Source: RPQJ01 sp963732415 (GTDB lineage Bacteria > Pseudomonadota > Gammaproteobacteria > Steroidobacterales > Steroidobacteraceae). Taken from it: a stretch of DNA of 64,000 nt. Where the stretch lies: positions 1 through 64,000 of the forward strand of contig CAVSZK010000007.1 in NCBI GenBank assembly GCA_963732415.1. The letters run 5' to 3'. The notes beneath the pieces are model-generated. The model was not told where the DNA came from and made no database searches. It saw only the letters and a program-made list of their open reading frames with translations. Positions within the stretch are counted from its first letter, which is position 1, and each line of letters starts with the position of its first letter. This document shows positions 1 through 7,839 of the stretch, piece after piece. The position numbers were made by a program, and so were the translations under genes.

Positions 1-54
1 AGGGAGCCGCGCTCCGCGCAAACAGCGCCCCCTCCGGCCCCGAAAGCTCGCTAA
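1..54 (+). CDS. C-terminal tail of an upstream gene (possibly hydrogenase cytochrome b)
   Basis: The first reading frame is open from base 1 and ends with TAA at 52-54, giving a 17-residue proline- and basic-rich tail. Because the next genes are hupD, hupG and hupH, and hyaC/hupC (the membrane b-type cytochrome subunit) usually precedes hyaD/hupD, this could be the end of that gene. The piece is too short to recognise, so the identity is inferred from gene order only and the frame itself could be chance. Confidence 0.25.
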   Translation, partial: REPRSAQTAPPPAPKAR

Positions 55-63
55 CATAGCCGG

Positions 64-84
64 GCACCCGCAGCACGCGGGTGC
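64..84 (+). other. Short GC hairpin just upstream of hupD
   Basis: GCACCCGC at 64-71 and its exact reverse complement at 77-84 are separated by a 5-base loop. It lies between the upstream stop and the hupD ribosome binding site (GGGAGG at 89-94). No T-run follows, so it is more likely an intercistronic RNA hairpin (stability or attenuation of the upstream transcript) than a full terminator. Confidence 0.35.
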
Positions 85-105
85 GACCGGGAGGATCTTG
101 AAAGC

Positions 106-780
106 ATGAATCCGCGAGGAGACGATCCCGCCGGACGCCTGGTGAAGGTGCTCGGCGTAGGCAACCTGCTGTGGGCCGACGAGGGTTTCGGGATCCGCTG
201 CGTGGAGGCACTCGACCAGGCCTGGGAGTTTCCGGCAGGGGTTGAACTGCTGGACGGCGGGACACTCGGACTCGCGCTGATCCCGCTGCTGCAGGACGCG
301 ACGCACGTGCTGCTTTTCGACGCAGTGGACTGCGGCCGGGAACCCGGCACGCTGGTGGTGGCGCGCGACCAAGATGTGCCGCGCTACATGAACCGCGACA
401 AGATGAGCCTGCACCAGGCGGGGATGAACGACGTCCTGGCATCGCTCGAGATGCTCGGCCACAAGCCCCGGGCATTCACGCTGGTCGGCGTGCAACCTGT
501 CGAGCTTGCCGACTATGGCGGCAGCCTCACCCCCCGGGTGCGCGCGCTGGTGCCGCAGGCGCTGGAACTCGGCCTTGCCGAACTGGCCGCCTGGGGCGTC
601 GCAGGTCACCCGCGCGCCGGTGCGGACTCTGGCGCGGTCGTCTTTGACGCGCTGGCGCTCGGGCGCTACGAGGACGGCCGCCCGTCCGAGGAAGCCGCAT
701 ACCGCAAGGGCGACGAGCGGTTCCTGGCCCGGCATTCCGCAGCAGAGCATGCCGGCAAGGACCCGGAGAAACCAACATGA
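106..780 (+). CDS. hupD: [NiFe]-hydrogenase maturation endopeptidase HupD/HyaD
   Basis: This is a 224-residue cytoplasmic maturation protease of the HyaD/HybD family, which clips the C-terminal peptide of the hydrogenase large subunit after nickel insertion. The N-terminal GVGNLLWADEGFG motif, the DAVD segment (72-75) and His103 in SLHQAG match the family's nickel-sensing ligands (Glu26, an Asp of DAVD, His). Residues after about 165 form an Ala/Glu/Arg-rich extension longer than in HybD. A GGGAGG Shine-Dalgarno lies 11 bases before the ATG. The stop overlaps the hupG start as ATGA, so the genes are translationally coupled. Confidence 0.93.
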   Translation: MNPRGDDPAGRLVKVLGVGNLLWADEGFGIRCVEALDQAWEFPAGVELLDGGTLGLALIPLLQDATHVLLFDAVDCGREPGTLVVARDQDVPRYMNRDKMSLHQAGMNDVLASLEMLGHKPRAFTLVGVQPVELADYGGSLTPRVRALVPQALELGLAELAAWGVAGHPRAGADSGAVVFDALALGRYEDGRPSEEAAYRKGDERFLARHSAAEHAGKDPEKPT

Positions 781-1178
781 GTACCATCATCGAAGCCCTG
801 GCCGCACTGGACGACTGCGAAGTAGTGCGCAAGACGGACCTCGACGCGTTCCTGGCGCAGCATCCCCGGGCCCTGCTGTTCCTGACCGGCGATACCGCGC
901 ATCGGCCCGAGGGCCTCGACGTCGCCGTCGTGGTTCGTGAACTGCTGGCCGCTTACCGGGGCCGCCTGTTCGTGGGAATCATCGACCGGCGTGACGAAAC
1001 AAGCGTAATGCCGCTTTTCGGCGTCGTCGTCCTGCCTGCCGTAGTATTCGTAAGAGACGGCCAGGCGACTGAACTCGTCGCGCGAATGAGAGACTGGCCC
1101 GTGTTCGCGCAGGCCTGTGACCGGCTACTGGCGCCCGAGGGCGCCGCGAGGGCGCCTGCGCCTGGAGGAAACGCATGA
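777..1178 (+). CDS. hupG: Hydrogenase assembly chaperone HupG/HyaE (thioredoxin-like)
   Basis: This 133-residue protein has the length and position of HupG/HyaE, a thioredoxin-fold chaperone that binds the Tat signal of the hydrogenase small subunit during assembly. Its central part resembles a thioredoxin beta-alpha-beta core with a cis-Pro-like segment (VVVLPAVVFVRDG) but has no CxxC redox pair, as is normal for the family. It overlaps hupD at the start and hupH at the end by ATGA. The tail is Ala/Pro/Gly rich. Confidence 0.85.
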   Translation: MSTIIEALAALDDCEVVRKTDLDAFLAQHPRALLFLTGDTAHRPEGLDVAVVVRELLAAYRGRLFVGIIDRRDETSVMPLFGVVVLPAVVFVRDGQATELVARMRDWPVFAQACDRLLAPEGAARAPAPGGNA

Positions 1179-2023
1179 CCGACTATCCACTCGTCTGGCG
1201 GCCCAAGGTGCCTGCCCCGGCCCCGGCCGGCGAGGACCCATCCCTGCGCCTGCTGGACATGCCGGTTGGTACCACCCGGCCCCGCCGCGACGCGAGGCGG
1301 GTCGACAGCATGTCGCAAGCCGCCCGCGCCGTGCTCGAGGAAGCGGTGGCCGCGCTGCGCGAGCACGCCGAAGGCGACCGAGAGCCGAGCCTGATCAGCA
1401 TGCGCTCGCTGGAACCAGGTGACCGCGACACCATCCTCGACGTGCTGGGCGAGGGCGACGTCTGGGGATCGGTCGGCGGCAATGTCGGTTACACGTTCAC
1501 CGAATCGGTGCTCACCGGACTCTGGTACGTCGAAGCAACGTCGCAGGACGGCACGAAGACCGACTGGCTCGAGGCCGCCAGGATTCCACAGGCGGTGCTG
1601 CATGCGGCCGAGCACATGCCCAGGGAGTCGATCCAGATCCCCGATCGGCTGCCGCAGGGTGCGATGAATTCGCTCGCGCTGCTCACCGAGTTGCAGCAGC
1701 GCTCGGCCGCCTACCAGCCGGGGGAAGAAAACCACGTCATCAACTTCACGCTGCTGCCCATTACCGAGGCAGATGCCGAGGTGCTGACGACGGTACTCGG
1801 CCAGATTCCGCTGGTGATCCGTGGCGGCGGCTACGGCAGCTGCCGGATCTTTGCGTCGGGCCTCCGGCACGTATGGGCGGTGCAGTACCTGAATTCGATG
1901 GACAACGTGATCCTCGACACGCTCGAAATCGGCGGGGTGCCCGTCGCGGCACTCGCCGCCCGCGAGGACCTCGCCGAATCCGCGGGGCGGCTCCCGGAAA
2001 TGATGCTGGCGTACGCGTCATGA
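1175..2023 (+). CDS. hupH: Hydrogenase expression/formation protein HupH/HyaF
   Basis: A 282-residue homologue of HupH/HyaF, a cytoplasmic accessory protein thought to act in maturation or Fe-S loading of the uptake-hydrogenase small subunit. The C-terminal half carries the well-conserved family core (TEADAEVLTTVLGQIPLVI, then GGYGSCRIF and VWAVQYLNSMDNVILDTLEIG). A GGAGGAAA Shine-Dalgarno precedes the ATG. Both ends overlap neighbours by ATGA, so its product is probably made in step with HupG and the rubredoxin-HupJ fusion. Confidence 0.9.
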   Translation: MTDYPLVWRPKVPAPAPAGEDPSLRLLDMPVGTTRPRRDARRVDSMSQAARAVLEEAVAALREHAEGDREPSLISMRSLEPGDRDTILDVLGEGDVWGSVGGNVGYTFTESVLTGLWYVEATSQDGTKTDWLEAARIPQAVLHAAEHMPRESIQIPDRLPQGAMNSLALLTELQQRSAAYQPGEENHVINFTLLPITEADAEVLTTVLGQIPLVIRGGGYGSCRIFASGLRHVWAVQYLNSMDNVILDTLEIGGVPVAALAAREDLAESAGRLPEMMLAYAS

Positions 2024-2706
2024 GCAGCACGTTCGAGGGCAGCTACCTTGGTGACGGCTCCAAGCTCGACGACGACACCCGCCTGGAATGCGGGATCTGC
2101 TGGTGGGTGTACGACCCGGCGCTCGGCGACGACGTCGAACAGGTTCAACCGGGTACGCCGTTCTCCCGGCTGCCGGACACCTGGCGCTGCCCGAACTGCG
2201 ACGCCGAGAAGAGCAAGTTCATGGTGCTCGGCAGCGCGGGCGGCGATTCGCCGCTCGCCCACCCGGTCGTGCAGCTCGCAAACGCATATCGCCGCGCTGC
2301 GCTGTCGATGAAGGGGCTGCCGATCTACAACCCGACGATCGCGGTGGAGGCGATCGGCTTCCGCGAGGTCGATGGGCGCCACGCCGGCATCATGGTCACG
2401 CCCTGGTTCATGAACCTGGTCGTGATCCCGTCGGAGTCGGACCGGGCGACCTGGGTCACCGGCGGCAGCGTACGACTGGCGTTCCCGTCGGGACAATACG
2501 ACCTGCTGGTCAGCGACCTTCCTGGGTTCGGCCTGGTGGGCAGCTGCGCGCTGTTCTCGCCGATGAGCGAGTTCACGGACCACGAGGCCGCCCAGGTCGC
2601 AGCGCAGTCCGCGGCCGAAGCCTTGCACGTGGCAGAGGAACCCGAGCCACCGCCGGTCGTATCGCGACGAACGCTGCTCGGCGGCGGACCCGAACCAGGA
2701 AAATGA
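2020..2706 (+). CDS. hupJ: Rubredoxin-HupJ (HybE-type) fusion protein for hydrogenase assembly
   Basis: A 228-residue fusion. Residues 20-65 are a rubredoxin with its four iron ligands Cys24, Cys27, Cys57 and Cys60 (CGIC and CPNC). Residues about 78-195 are a HupJ/HybE-type assembly chaperone domain (NAYRRAALSMKGLPIYNP through TPWFMNLVVIP). In rhizobia these are the separate genes hupI and hupJ, implicated in small-subunit processing under oxygen. The start at 2020 was chosen over an upstream in-frame ATG at 1873 because it gives the ATGA overlap with hupH and starts just before the rubredoxin domain. The end overlaps the antiporter start. Confidence 0.9.
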   Translation: MSSTFEGSYLGDGSKLDDDTRLECGICWWVYDPALGDDVEQVQPGTPFSRLPDTWRCPNCDAEKSKFMVLGSAGGDSPLAHPVVQLANAYRRAALSMKGLPIYNPTIAVEAIGFREVDGRHAGIMVTPWFMNLVVIPSESDRATWVTGGSVRLAFPSGQYDLLVSDLPGFGLVGSCALFSPMSEFTDHEAAQVAAQSAAEALHVAEEPEPPPVVSRRTLLGGGPEPGK

Positions 2707-4007
2707 CCGACCGCGCCCTGCTGGTCCTCGCCGGCCTGTTCGTATTCGCATACCTGCTGGAGGTGCTGGGCCGTCGTACGAAGGTGCCGGGCGTCGTGCT
2801 GCTGATCGCGACCGGCATGATTGCCAGGGAAGTCCTGGACCGCATCGGGCTCGAGCTCAGGTTCGTGGAGTTGCTGCTGCCGGTCGTGGGCACGATCGGC
2901 CTGATCCTGATCGTGCTCGAGGGCTCGCTGGATCTCGAGTTGCGCCGCGAGCGCGCGCTGCTGATAGCGCGGTCTAGCAGCTCCGCACTGGCCGGGTTCC
3001 TCGTCACGCTCGCGGTGTTCGCCTGGCTGTTCGGCAGGCTGCTCGATTACGACTGGTCGACCGCGGTGCTGGCGGCCATGCCATTCGCCGTAATCTCGAG
3101 CGCAGTCGCAATTCCCAGCGCTGCGGGCCTGTCCGACAACGCGCGGGAATTCGTGGTCTACGAGAGTTCGCTCTCCGACATCATCGGCGTACTGGTGTTC
3201 TACGCCTGGCTCTCTGCCGGCGGGTCCATGGACCTGTTCCTTGCAGACCTGTTTGGCGGAGGCGCGCTGTCGCTGCTGGCCGCAGTCGTCACCGCGCTAG
3301 GAATCTTCTTCCTGATCAACCGGATCGAGGGGCACATCCGCTTCGTGCCGCTATTGGCGGGCCTGCTGCTGCTCTATGCGGCCGGCAAGATGCTGCACCT
3401 GTCACCGCTGATCATGATCCTGGTCTGCGGCCTGCTGCTCAATAATCCGCGGTTGCTCGAGTGGAATGCATGGCTCAAGTCCATGCACCGCCCGCGTTAC
3501 GACGCCACGCTGTCCGAGTTCAAGGGACTGGTCGCGGAACTCACGTTCGCGGTCAAGAGTGTGTTCTTCATCATGCTCGGCTACTGGACCGACGTGCGCG
3601 AAATGGCGGACTGGCGCGTATGGGCAATTGCGATCGTGATGGTCGGCGTCATTTATGCGAGCAGGTTCGGAATCCTGAAGTTGCTGCGCGTCAGGAGCAG
3701 GCACCAGGTGATATGGATTGCGCCGCGGGGACTCATCACGGTGCTGCTGTTCATCACTGCATCCGAGACCGGCAAGCTGGTCGGATTCCCGTTCGGCGCC
3801 GTCATGGTGGTCGTGCTTGCCACTGCGCTGGTCACCGGCCATTCGCACCGCGTGGCGGATGAGGCAAGGGCGGTGGATGGGCCGGACGGCGCGAACGAGG
3901 CTGGCGAAACGGCTGCAACGGACGAGGCAGGCGACGCTGCCTCCGCCGAAGTCCAGACTTCCACCACCTCCCTGCCCGCGCCCGGTCCGTCCGGGGGAAA
4001 TGCCTGA
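2703..4007 (+). CDS. Cation:proton antiporter (CPA family, Na+/H+ exchanger-like)
   Basis: A 434-residue inner-membrane protein with about 11-12 hydrophobic segments up to residue ~385, followed by a hydrophilic Ala/Glu/Thr/Pro-rich tail. The pattern, including SSAVAIPSAAGLSDNAREFVVYESSLSDIIG around residue 145-175, resembles the core helices of CPA1/CPA2 exchangers with paired acidic residues, so Na+ or K+/H+ exchange is likely. The ATG at 2703 overlaps the hupJ stop (ATGA), so it is translated from the hydrogenase transcript. No TrkA-N or USP regulatory domain is visible. Confidence 0.8.
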   Translation: MTDRALLVLAGLFVFAYLLEVLGRRTKVPGVVLLIATGMIAREVLDRIGLELRFVELLLPVVGTIGLILIVLEGSLDLELRRERALLIARSSSSALAGFLVTLAVFAWLFGRLLDYDWSTAVLAAMPFAVISSAVAIPSAAGLSDNAREFVVYESSLSDIIGVLVFYAWLSAGGSMDLFLADLFGGGALSLLAAVVTALGIFFLINRIEGHIRFVPLLAGLLLLYAAGKMLHLSPLIMILVCGLLLNNPRLLEWNAWLKSMHRPRYDATLSEFKGLVAELTFAVKSVFFIMLGYWTDVREMADWRVWAIAIVMVGVIYASRFGILKLLRVRSRHQVIWIAPRGLITVLLFITASETGKLVGFPFGAVMVVVLATALVTGHSHRVADEARAVDGPDGANEAGETAATDEAGDAASAEVQTSTTSLPAPGPSGGNA

Positions 4008-4040
4008 AGCCGTCCCGGCGGCGAATCCGGCCCTGCTGCG

Positions 4041-5126
4041 CTAGAAACTGTATCCGAGCGAAGTAATCACCCCGTAGTCGACGTTCGACGCCGCTTCCGG
4101 GTCCGCCTTGCTGTCGTAGCTGCCGTAGAAGCTCAGGTCGAAGAAGAAATCCTCCACCAGCTCGATGCGCCAATCGACGTCCGCCTCGGCACGGATGCGC
4201 CCGGACTCGGTCAGGCTCGGAAACACCGCGAGCCCCACATCCACCGAGCGCTTCGGCGTGTCATACCGGAAGAACGAATACTGGGTCGACAGCAATCCCT
4301 CGACGCTGTTCCGTGTCGACTCGTCCTTGAAGTTCTCGCGGGCATAGGCAAGCCCTGCGACGACGGACCATTCGCTGTGCAGGTTCTGCACGACGAACCT
4401 GCCGATGCCGGCGCCGACGATTTCGCGAATGTTGAGCCCGAGTTCGTCGTTGCCCTGGACCGAGCCGACGTACTGCTGGAACCACCGGTCGCGCATGAAG
4501 CGCTTGTTGGCAAGAGTCACATCGTACATGCTCGTGGTCGGGGCGTTGGACTGTGCGTTTACGGTCGCCTGCCCGTCCAGCGACCACCCCCTGATCTCGT
4601 TGCGCGAACTCAGGCCGCCGCTGAAGTCGAATTCCGTCTGGCTGTCGGCCCTGGCATAGTTGAATCCCACGGTCAGGTAGCCATCGAGCCGCTGGACGAG
4701 CGTGCCGTTCTCGATGGGCGCGATGCGGACGACGTCGGTCATCGCGACAGGCTCCGCGGCCGCTTCGCCGTCAGCCGCGAGGCGTATCGAGCCCGATTGC
4801 TGCGCCTCGGGCACGCGGCCGTGGAAACGCGTTCCGCTGGACGTTTCGACCTCCAGGTACTGGCTGGTCTCGATGCGAGCAACCTTGTCCCACTCTATGT
4901 TCACGGTGCCCGCCGTGCTGGTGCTCAGCTCGAGCTTGCCCTTGTCCAGGCCCTTGATCTCGCCGGTCAGCCGGTCGCCATTGTTGAAATAGACGATGTC
5001 GGTCTTCGGTGCCGCTTGCGATGCGGCGACAGGGGCGAGGATCGCGCAGCACACCAGTGCAGCGCTTACGACACACGCGCGCCCGGCGGGCAGCAATTTG
5101 AGCGGCAGGTATGGCATGAAAAACAT
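4041..5126 (-). CDS. DUF481-family outer-membrane beta-barrel protein
   Basis: A 361-residue exported protein. The N-terminus has a basic/hydrophobic signal peptide ending near QAAPKTD. Residues ~45-130 contain the NGDRLTGEIKGLDKGKLEL motif often found ahead of DUF481 barrels, and the remainder shows alternating aromatic and polar strands ending in LGYSF, a typical barrel terminus with a final Phe. It resembles E. coli YdiY, of unknown transport role. It is convergent with the antiporter gene (33-bp gap) and appears to be a single transcription unit. Confidence 0.8.
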   Translation of the reverse strand: MFFMPYLPLKLLPAGRACVVSAALVCCAILAPVAASQAAPKTDIVYFNNGDRLTGEIKGLDKGKLELSTSTAGTVNIEWDKVARIETSQYLEVETSSGTRFHGRVPEAQQSGSIRLAADGEAAAEPVAMTDVVRIAPIENGTLVQRLDGYLTVGFNYARADSQTEFDFSGGLSSRNEIRGWSLDGQATVNAQSNAPTTSMYDVTLANKRFMRDRWFQQYVGSVQGNDELGLNIREIVGAGIGRFVVQNLHSEWSVVAGLAYARENFKDESTRNSVEGLLSTQYSFFRYDTPKRSVDVGLAVFPSLTESGRIRAEADVDWRIELVEDFFFDLSFYGSYDSKADPEAASNVDYGVITSLGYSF

Positions 5127-5462
5127 CCTGGCTATTTCGTGTCCACGGCGCTGGGTTCCAGCAGCACTGTCTCGTCAGTGGCTGGCTGCGCAACCCGGAG
5201 CAGCCTCCGCGGCATCCGGAATCGCGCGTGCGGTATGTCAGGCATCTGGACTCACCGTCGGTTCCCGGTCAGTTTACGGGATACGAGAGGACCCGTTGCC
5301 GCAGGCTGTGGCCGGCAATACGCGCCCACCCCCATCGAGGGAGTCACATTGGACGGCAGCTTCGGCAATACTTGCGTAACGGCCACGCTGCGCCGTCGCC
5401 CCGAGTCCACAGTCCACAGTCCACAGTCCACAGTCCATGATTCGAAACTCCGAGTCCGCAAC
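5127..5462. other. Intergenic region between DUF481 gene and damaged VOC gene
   Basis: This 336-bp stretch lies between divergent genes. It holds a heptanucleotide tandem repeat (5404-5438) directly ahead of the damaged VOC gene and presumably the promoter of the DUF481 gene, but no promoter could be assigned with confidence. Short open frames here do not look like proteins. Confidence 0.5.
5404..5438. repeat. Tandem heptanucleotide repeat (AGTCCAC)5
   Basis: Five head-to-tail copies of AGTCCAC occupy 5404-5438; the last has AT in place of AC. A related AGTCC occurs again at 5452. The tract ends 24 bases before the ATG of the damaged VOC gene, so slippage could change spacing in its leader, although no function is shown. 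Confidence 0.9.
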
Positions 5463-6435
5463 ATGAAGCAACCGGCACCACTCAACCAGGTCGCCTTTTC
5501 GGTCGTGGACCTGCGCCGCACCGAGCGATGGTTTCGGGAGGGCTGCGGCCTGATGCCTGCAGGCGGCAGCAGGCGCATGATGCGCGGCTGATGCCGCGGG
5601 AAATCGCCGCGCCTGCGTCAGGAGCCCTGACGGAGTCTTCGTCGAGCTGATGGAGGCCGACCCGCTGCCAGCGGGTCCCGGGCCGGGCCGGGATGCCTGC
5701 GGAACAGCAGTTCGCTCGGTCACGCTGTCGGTGCCGGACCTGGACCAGACCATCTCGTTCTTCGGCGATGCACTGGGGTTGCCGCGTTCCGAGGTGCGTC
5801 TCCATGAGCCCGAGCACGAAGAACTTTGGTATCTCGCCGGCGCGCGGCCGAACTGGAGGCCATTCCAGTTGCCCGGCGCAGGCGTGGTCTATGTCAACGA
5901 CTCGCAGGGATTCTCCGTCGAACTGCTCTGGGCTAAGCCCGGCAAGTCCGATCGGGACTGGGGCTTCGAGCCGTTGCCGATCGAGGATCGCCCGCTTCCA
6001 GACACCCACTCGATTACGCAATCCGTGCAGGTGGCTGCGCCGCCGGAGCGCGCGTGGACAGTCCTGATGGACCACGAGGGCATGTCGACGTGGAGCGGCT
6101 TCAAGCCAGTCACGCTGGACCGACCGGGTGAAACCGAGCGTAACGGCCGTGGGGCAGTTCGAAGCCTCGGCGGCCCGCTGGGAGCGGTGCTGGAACAGAT
6201 CACCTGCGCAGAAGCGCCGCGACTCATCCGTTACCGCGTGATCAAGGGCTCGCCGTTCGTCTGCCACCAGGGCGAGATCCGGCTCGAGCCCAGGGACGGC
6301 GGGACGGAAATCACCTGGACCGTCAGGTTCAGGCCCAAGGTCCCGGGGACCGGGGCGCTGCTTGCGCGAATCTTCGGCCGGATGCTCGGGTCTGCCATGT
6401 GTCGCGGACTGAAGGCACGGATCGAGGCGGCGTGA
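5463..6435 (+). pseudogene. Damaged VOC-VOC-SRPBCC gene with lost middle of first VOC domain
   Basis: The frame starting at 5463 encodes the first ~40 residues of a glyoxalase/VOC domain (LNQVAFSVVDLRRTERWF, then GLMPAGGSRRMMRG) and stops at 5591. In another frame, from about 5587, the sequence reads DAAGNRRACVRSPDGVFVELMEAD, the characteristic end of a VOC domain, and continues as a second VOC domain plus an SRPBCC domain. The simplest reading is a deletion, not a multiple of three, that removed roughly 50 residues of the first domain and shifted the frame. The downstream part may still be made (see 5650-6435). Confidence 0.75.
5650..6435 (+). CDS. VOC-SRPBCC two-domain protein (3' part of damaged gene)
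   Basis: An intact 261-residue frame. Residues ~20-100 form a VOC/glyoxalase domain (VRSVTLSVPDLDQTISFFGDALGLPRSEV... FSVELLWA) and residues ~120-258 an SRPBCC/polyketide-cyclase-like lipid or hapten binding domain (SITQSVQVAAPPERAWTVLMDHEGM). Only weak Shine-Dalgarno material precedes the ATG at 5650, which lies inside the coding sequence of the ancestral longer gene, so expression as a separate protein is uncertain. The substrate is unknown. Confidence 0.55.
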   Translation: MEADPLPAGPGPGRDACGTAVRSVTLSVPDLDQTISFFGDALGLPRSEVRLHEPEHEELWYLAGARPNWRPFQLPGAGVVYVNDSQGFSVELLWAKPGKSDRDWGFEPLPIEDRPLPDTHSITQSVQVAAPPERAWTVLMDHEGMSTWSGFKPVTLDRPGETERNGRGAVRSLGGPLGAVLEQITCAEAPRLIRYRVIKGSPFVCHQGEIRLEPRDGGTEITWTVRFRPKVPGTGALLARIFGRMLGSAMCRGLKARIEAA

Positions 6436-6635
6436 ACCGCGCCGCGAGCGGCACGCCGGAAGTACGCGGGCACATGGCGCCGAAGGCCGTGGTGGTCCAG
6501 ACGATGGACGGCAGCGCTGTTGGCAATATCCGGCGCGGTGCTAAGCTATCCTCGCGGCTCCCGCAGGTGCAGATCATTGCGCGGCCGCATGCCACGAACA
6601 ACAACCCAACGGACAGACTCCCGCAGGAGAGCCTC

Positions 6636-6950
6636 ATGAAATATGCTGCATTCGTCACCAGTGCATGCCTCGTCGGCCTCGCCGGTTGCCAGTCCACCGG
6701 CCAGCAGCTCGACGCCGAGCAACAGCAGGCGGTGAGCACTGCCGTGAAGCGTGTCAGCTTCGACATGAATTGCCCGAGTGCCACGGGCCAGGTGCTGTCG
6801 CGCCAGATGGTCGCGCCCGTCTCGATCCGCTTCGGCGTCGAGCGCGCCGAGTACACGGTCGGCGTCGAGGGCTGCGGCCAGCGCCAGACCATCGTCGTCG
6901 TCTGCCCGCAGGACGGCAGTGGCTGCTTCGCGGGCGGTCCGCGCGAATAA
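6636..6950 (+). CDS. Small lipoprotein, cysteine-containing, unknown function
   Basis: A 104-residue protein whose first 19 residues form a lipoprotein signal with lipobox LAGC (Cys18), so it is probably anchored in the outer membrane. The mature part has three further cysteines (one in MNCPS, one in GCGQR, and CPQ.GCFAG near the end), which may form disulfides. The start at 6636 follows a CAGGAGAG Shine-Dalgarno; upstream extension would destroy the signal peptide. No family was recognised. The next gene follows after 24 bp. Confidence 0.7.
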   Translation: MKYAAFVTSACLVGLAGCQSTGQQLDAEQQQAVSTAVKRVSFDMNCPSATGQVLSRQMVAPVSIRFGVERAEYTVGVEGCGQRQTIVVVCPQDGSGCFAGGPRE

Positions 6951-6974
6951 GACCGCAGGCAACGCAGCACCCTC

Positions 6975-7790
6975 ATGCGAAAATGGTATTCGGCGACGCT
7001 GGCGACGGCCATCTTCGGCTTGCTCACCGGCGGCGCGGCACGCGCCGCCGAGATGTCGGCCGAGGAACTCGCCAAGCTGGCGCAGAACCCGGTCGGCAAC
7101 TTGATCAGCGTGCCGTTCCAGAACAACACCAATTTCAATTTCGGGCCATTGGAAAAGACCCAGGACGTCCTGAACATCCAGCCCGTGTACCCGATCCACC
7201 TGAACGACGAGTGGAACGTCATCACGCGCACGATCTTCCCGCTGCTCTGGCAGCCGGCGCTGTACCCGGGGCAGGGTTCGACGTTTGGATTGAGCGACAC
7301 CCAGTTCTCGGCCTTCCTCTCGCCGGCGGTGCCGAAAGGCCTCATCTGGGGCGTGGGAGCAATCGCACAACTGCCGACTCACACGAGCGACGTGCTCGGC
7401 AATGAGCGCTGGGGCCTGGGGCCCACCGCGGTCGTGCTGAAAATTACGCACGGCAGCCCATGGGTGTATGGCGTGCTCGTCAACAACGTCTGGTCGGTGA
7501 CGAACTCGAACTCGTCGCCGCCGATCAACCAGATGCTGGTGCAGCCGTTCCTGAACTACAACTTCAAGGGCGGCGCATACCTGACCACCGCACCGGTCAT
7601 CACCGCGAACTGGCAGGCCGACAGCGGCGATACCTGGACCGTTCCGCTCGGCGGCGGCGTCGGCAAGATCTTCCACCTTGGAAAGCTGCCGGTGAACACG
7701 CAGGTCTCCGCGTACTACAACGTCGAGACACCGGAGTACGGACCGGACTGGCAGCTGCGGGCACAGGTGCAGTTGATGTTCCCGAAGTAG
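6975..7790 (+). CDS. Outer-membrane transporter-like beta-barrel protein
   Basis: A 271-residue exported protein with a signal peptide cleaved after ARA (about residue 25). The mature start AEMSAEELAKLAQNPVGNLISVPFQNNTNFNFGPLEKTQDVLNIQPV is the family signature of proteins often misnamed 'neuromedin U' in databases, predicted to be outer-membrane beta-barrels. The rest alternates aromatic strands and ends in QLMFPK. Function is unknown. It probably shares a transcript with the small lipoprotein upstream. Confidence 0.75.
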   Translation: MRKWYSATLATAIFGLLTGGAARAAEMSAEELAKLAQNPVGNLISVPFQNNTNFNFGPLEKTQDVLNIQPVYPIHLNDEWNVITRTIFPLLWQPALYPGQGSTFGLSDTQFSAFLSPAVPKGLIWGVGAIAQLPTHTSDVLGNERWGLGPTAVVLKITHGSPWVYGVLVNNVWSVTNSNSSPPINQMLVQPFLNYNFKGGAYLTTAPVITANWQADSGDTWTVPLGGGVGKIFHLGKLPVNTQVSAYYNVETPEYGPDWQLRAQVQLMFPK

Positions 7791-7839
7791 CTGCCCGGGC
7801 GGCGGCTGCAGGCGCGCGCGAACGCCATCGCGCAGTCGA

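Noticed and set aside
64..84. Riboswitch or nickel-responsive leader before hupD
   Set aside because: Only a single simple stem-loop is visible, with no conserved riboswitch core.
5404..5438. CRISPR-like repeat
   Set aside because: Units are only seven bases with no spacers, and no cas gene is near.
4377..5591. 404-codon plus-strand frame spanning the DUF481 gene and the VOC remnant
   Set aside because: Most of it is antisense to DUF481. Only the part after 5463 has protein-like sequence, and that is treated as the VOC remnant.
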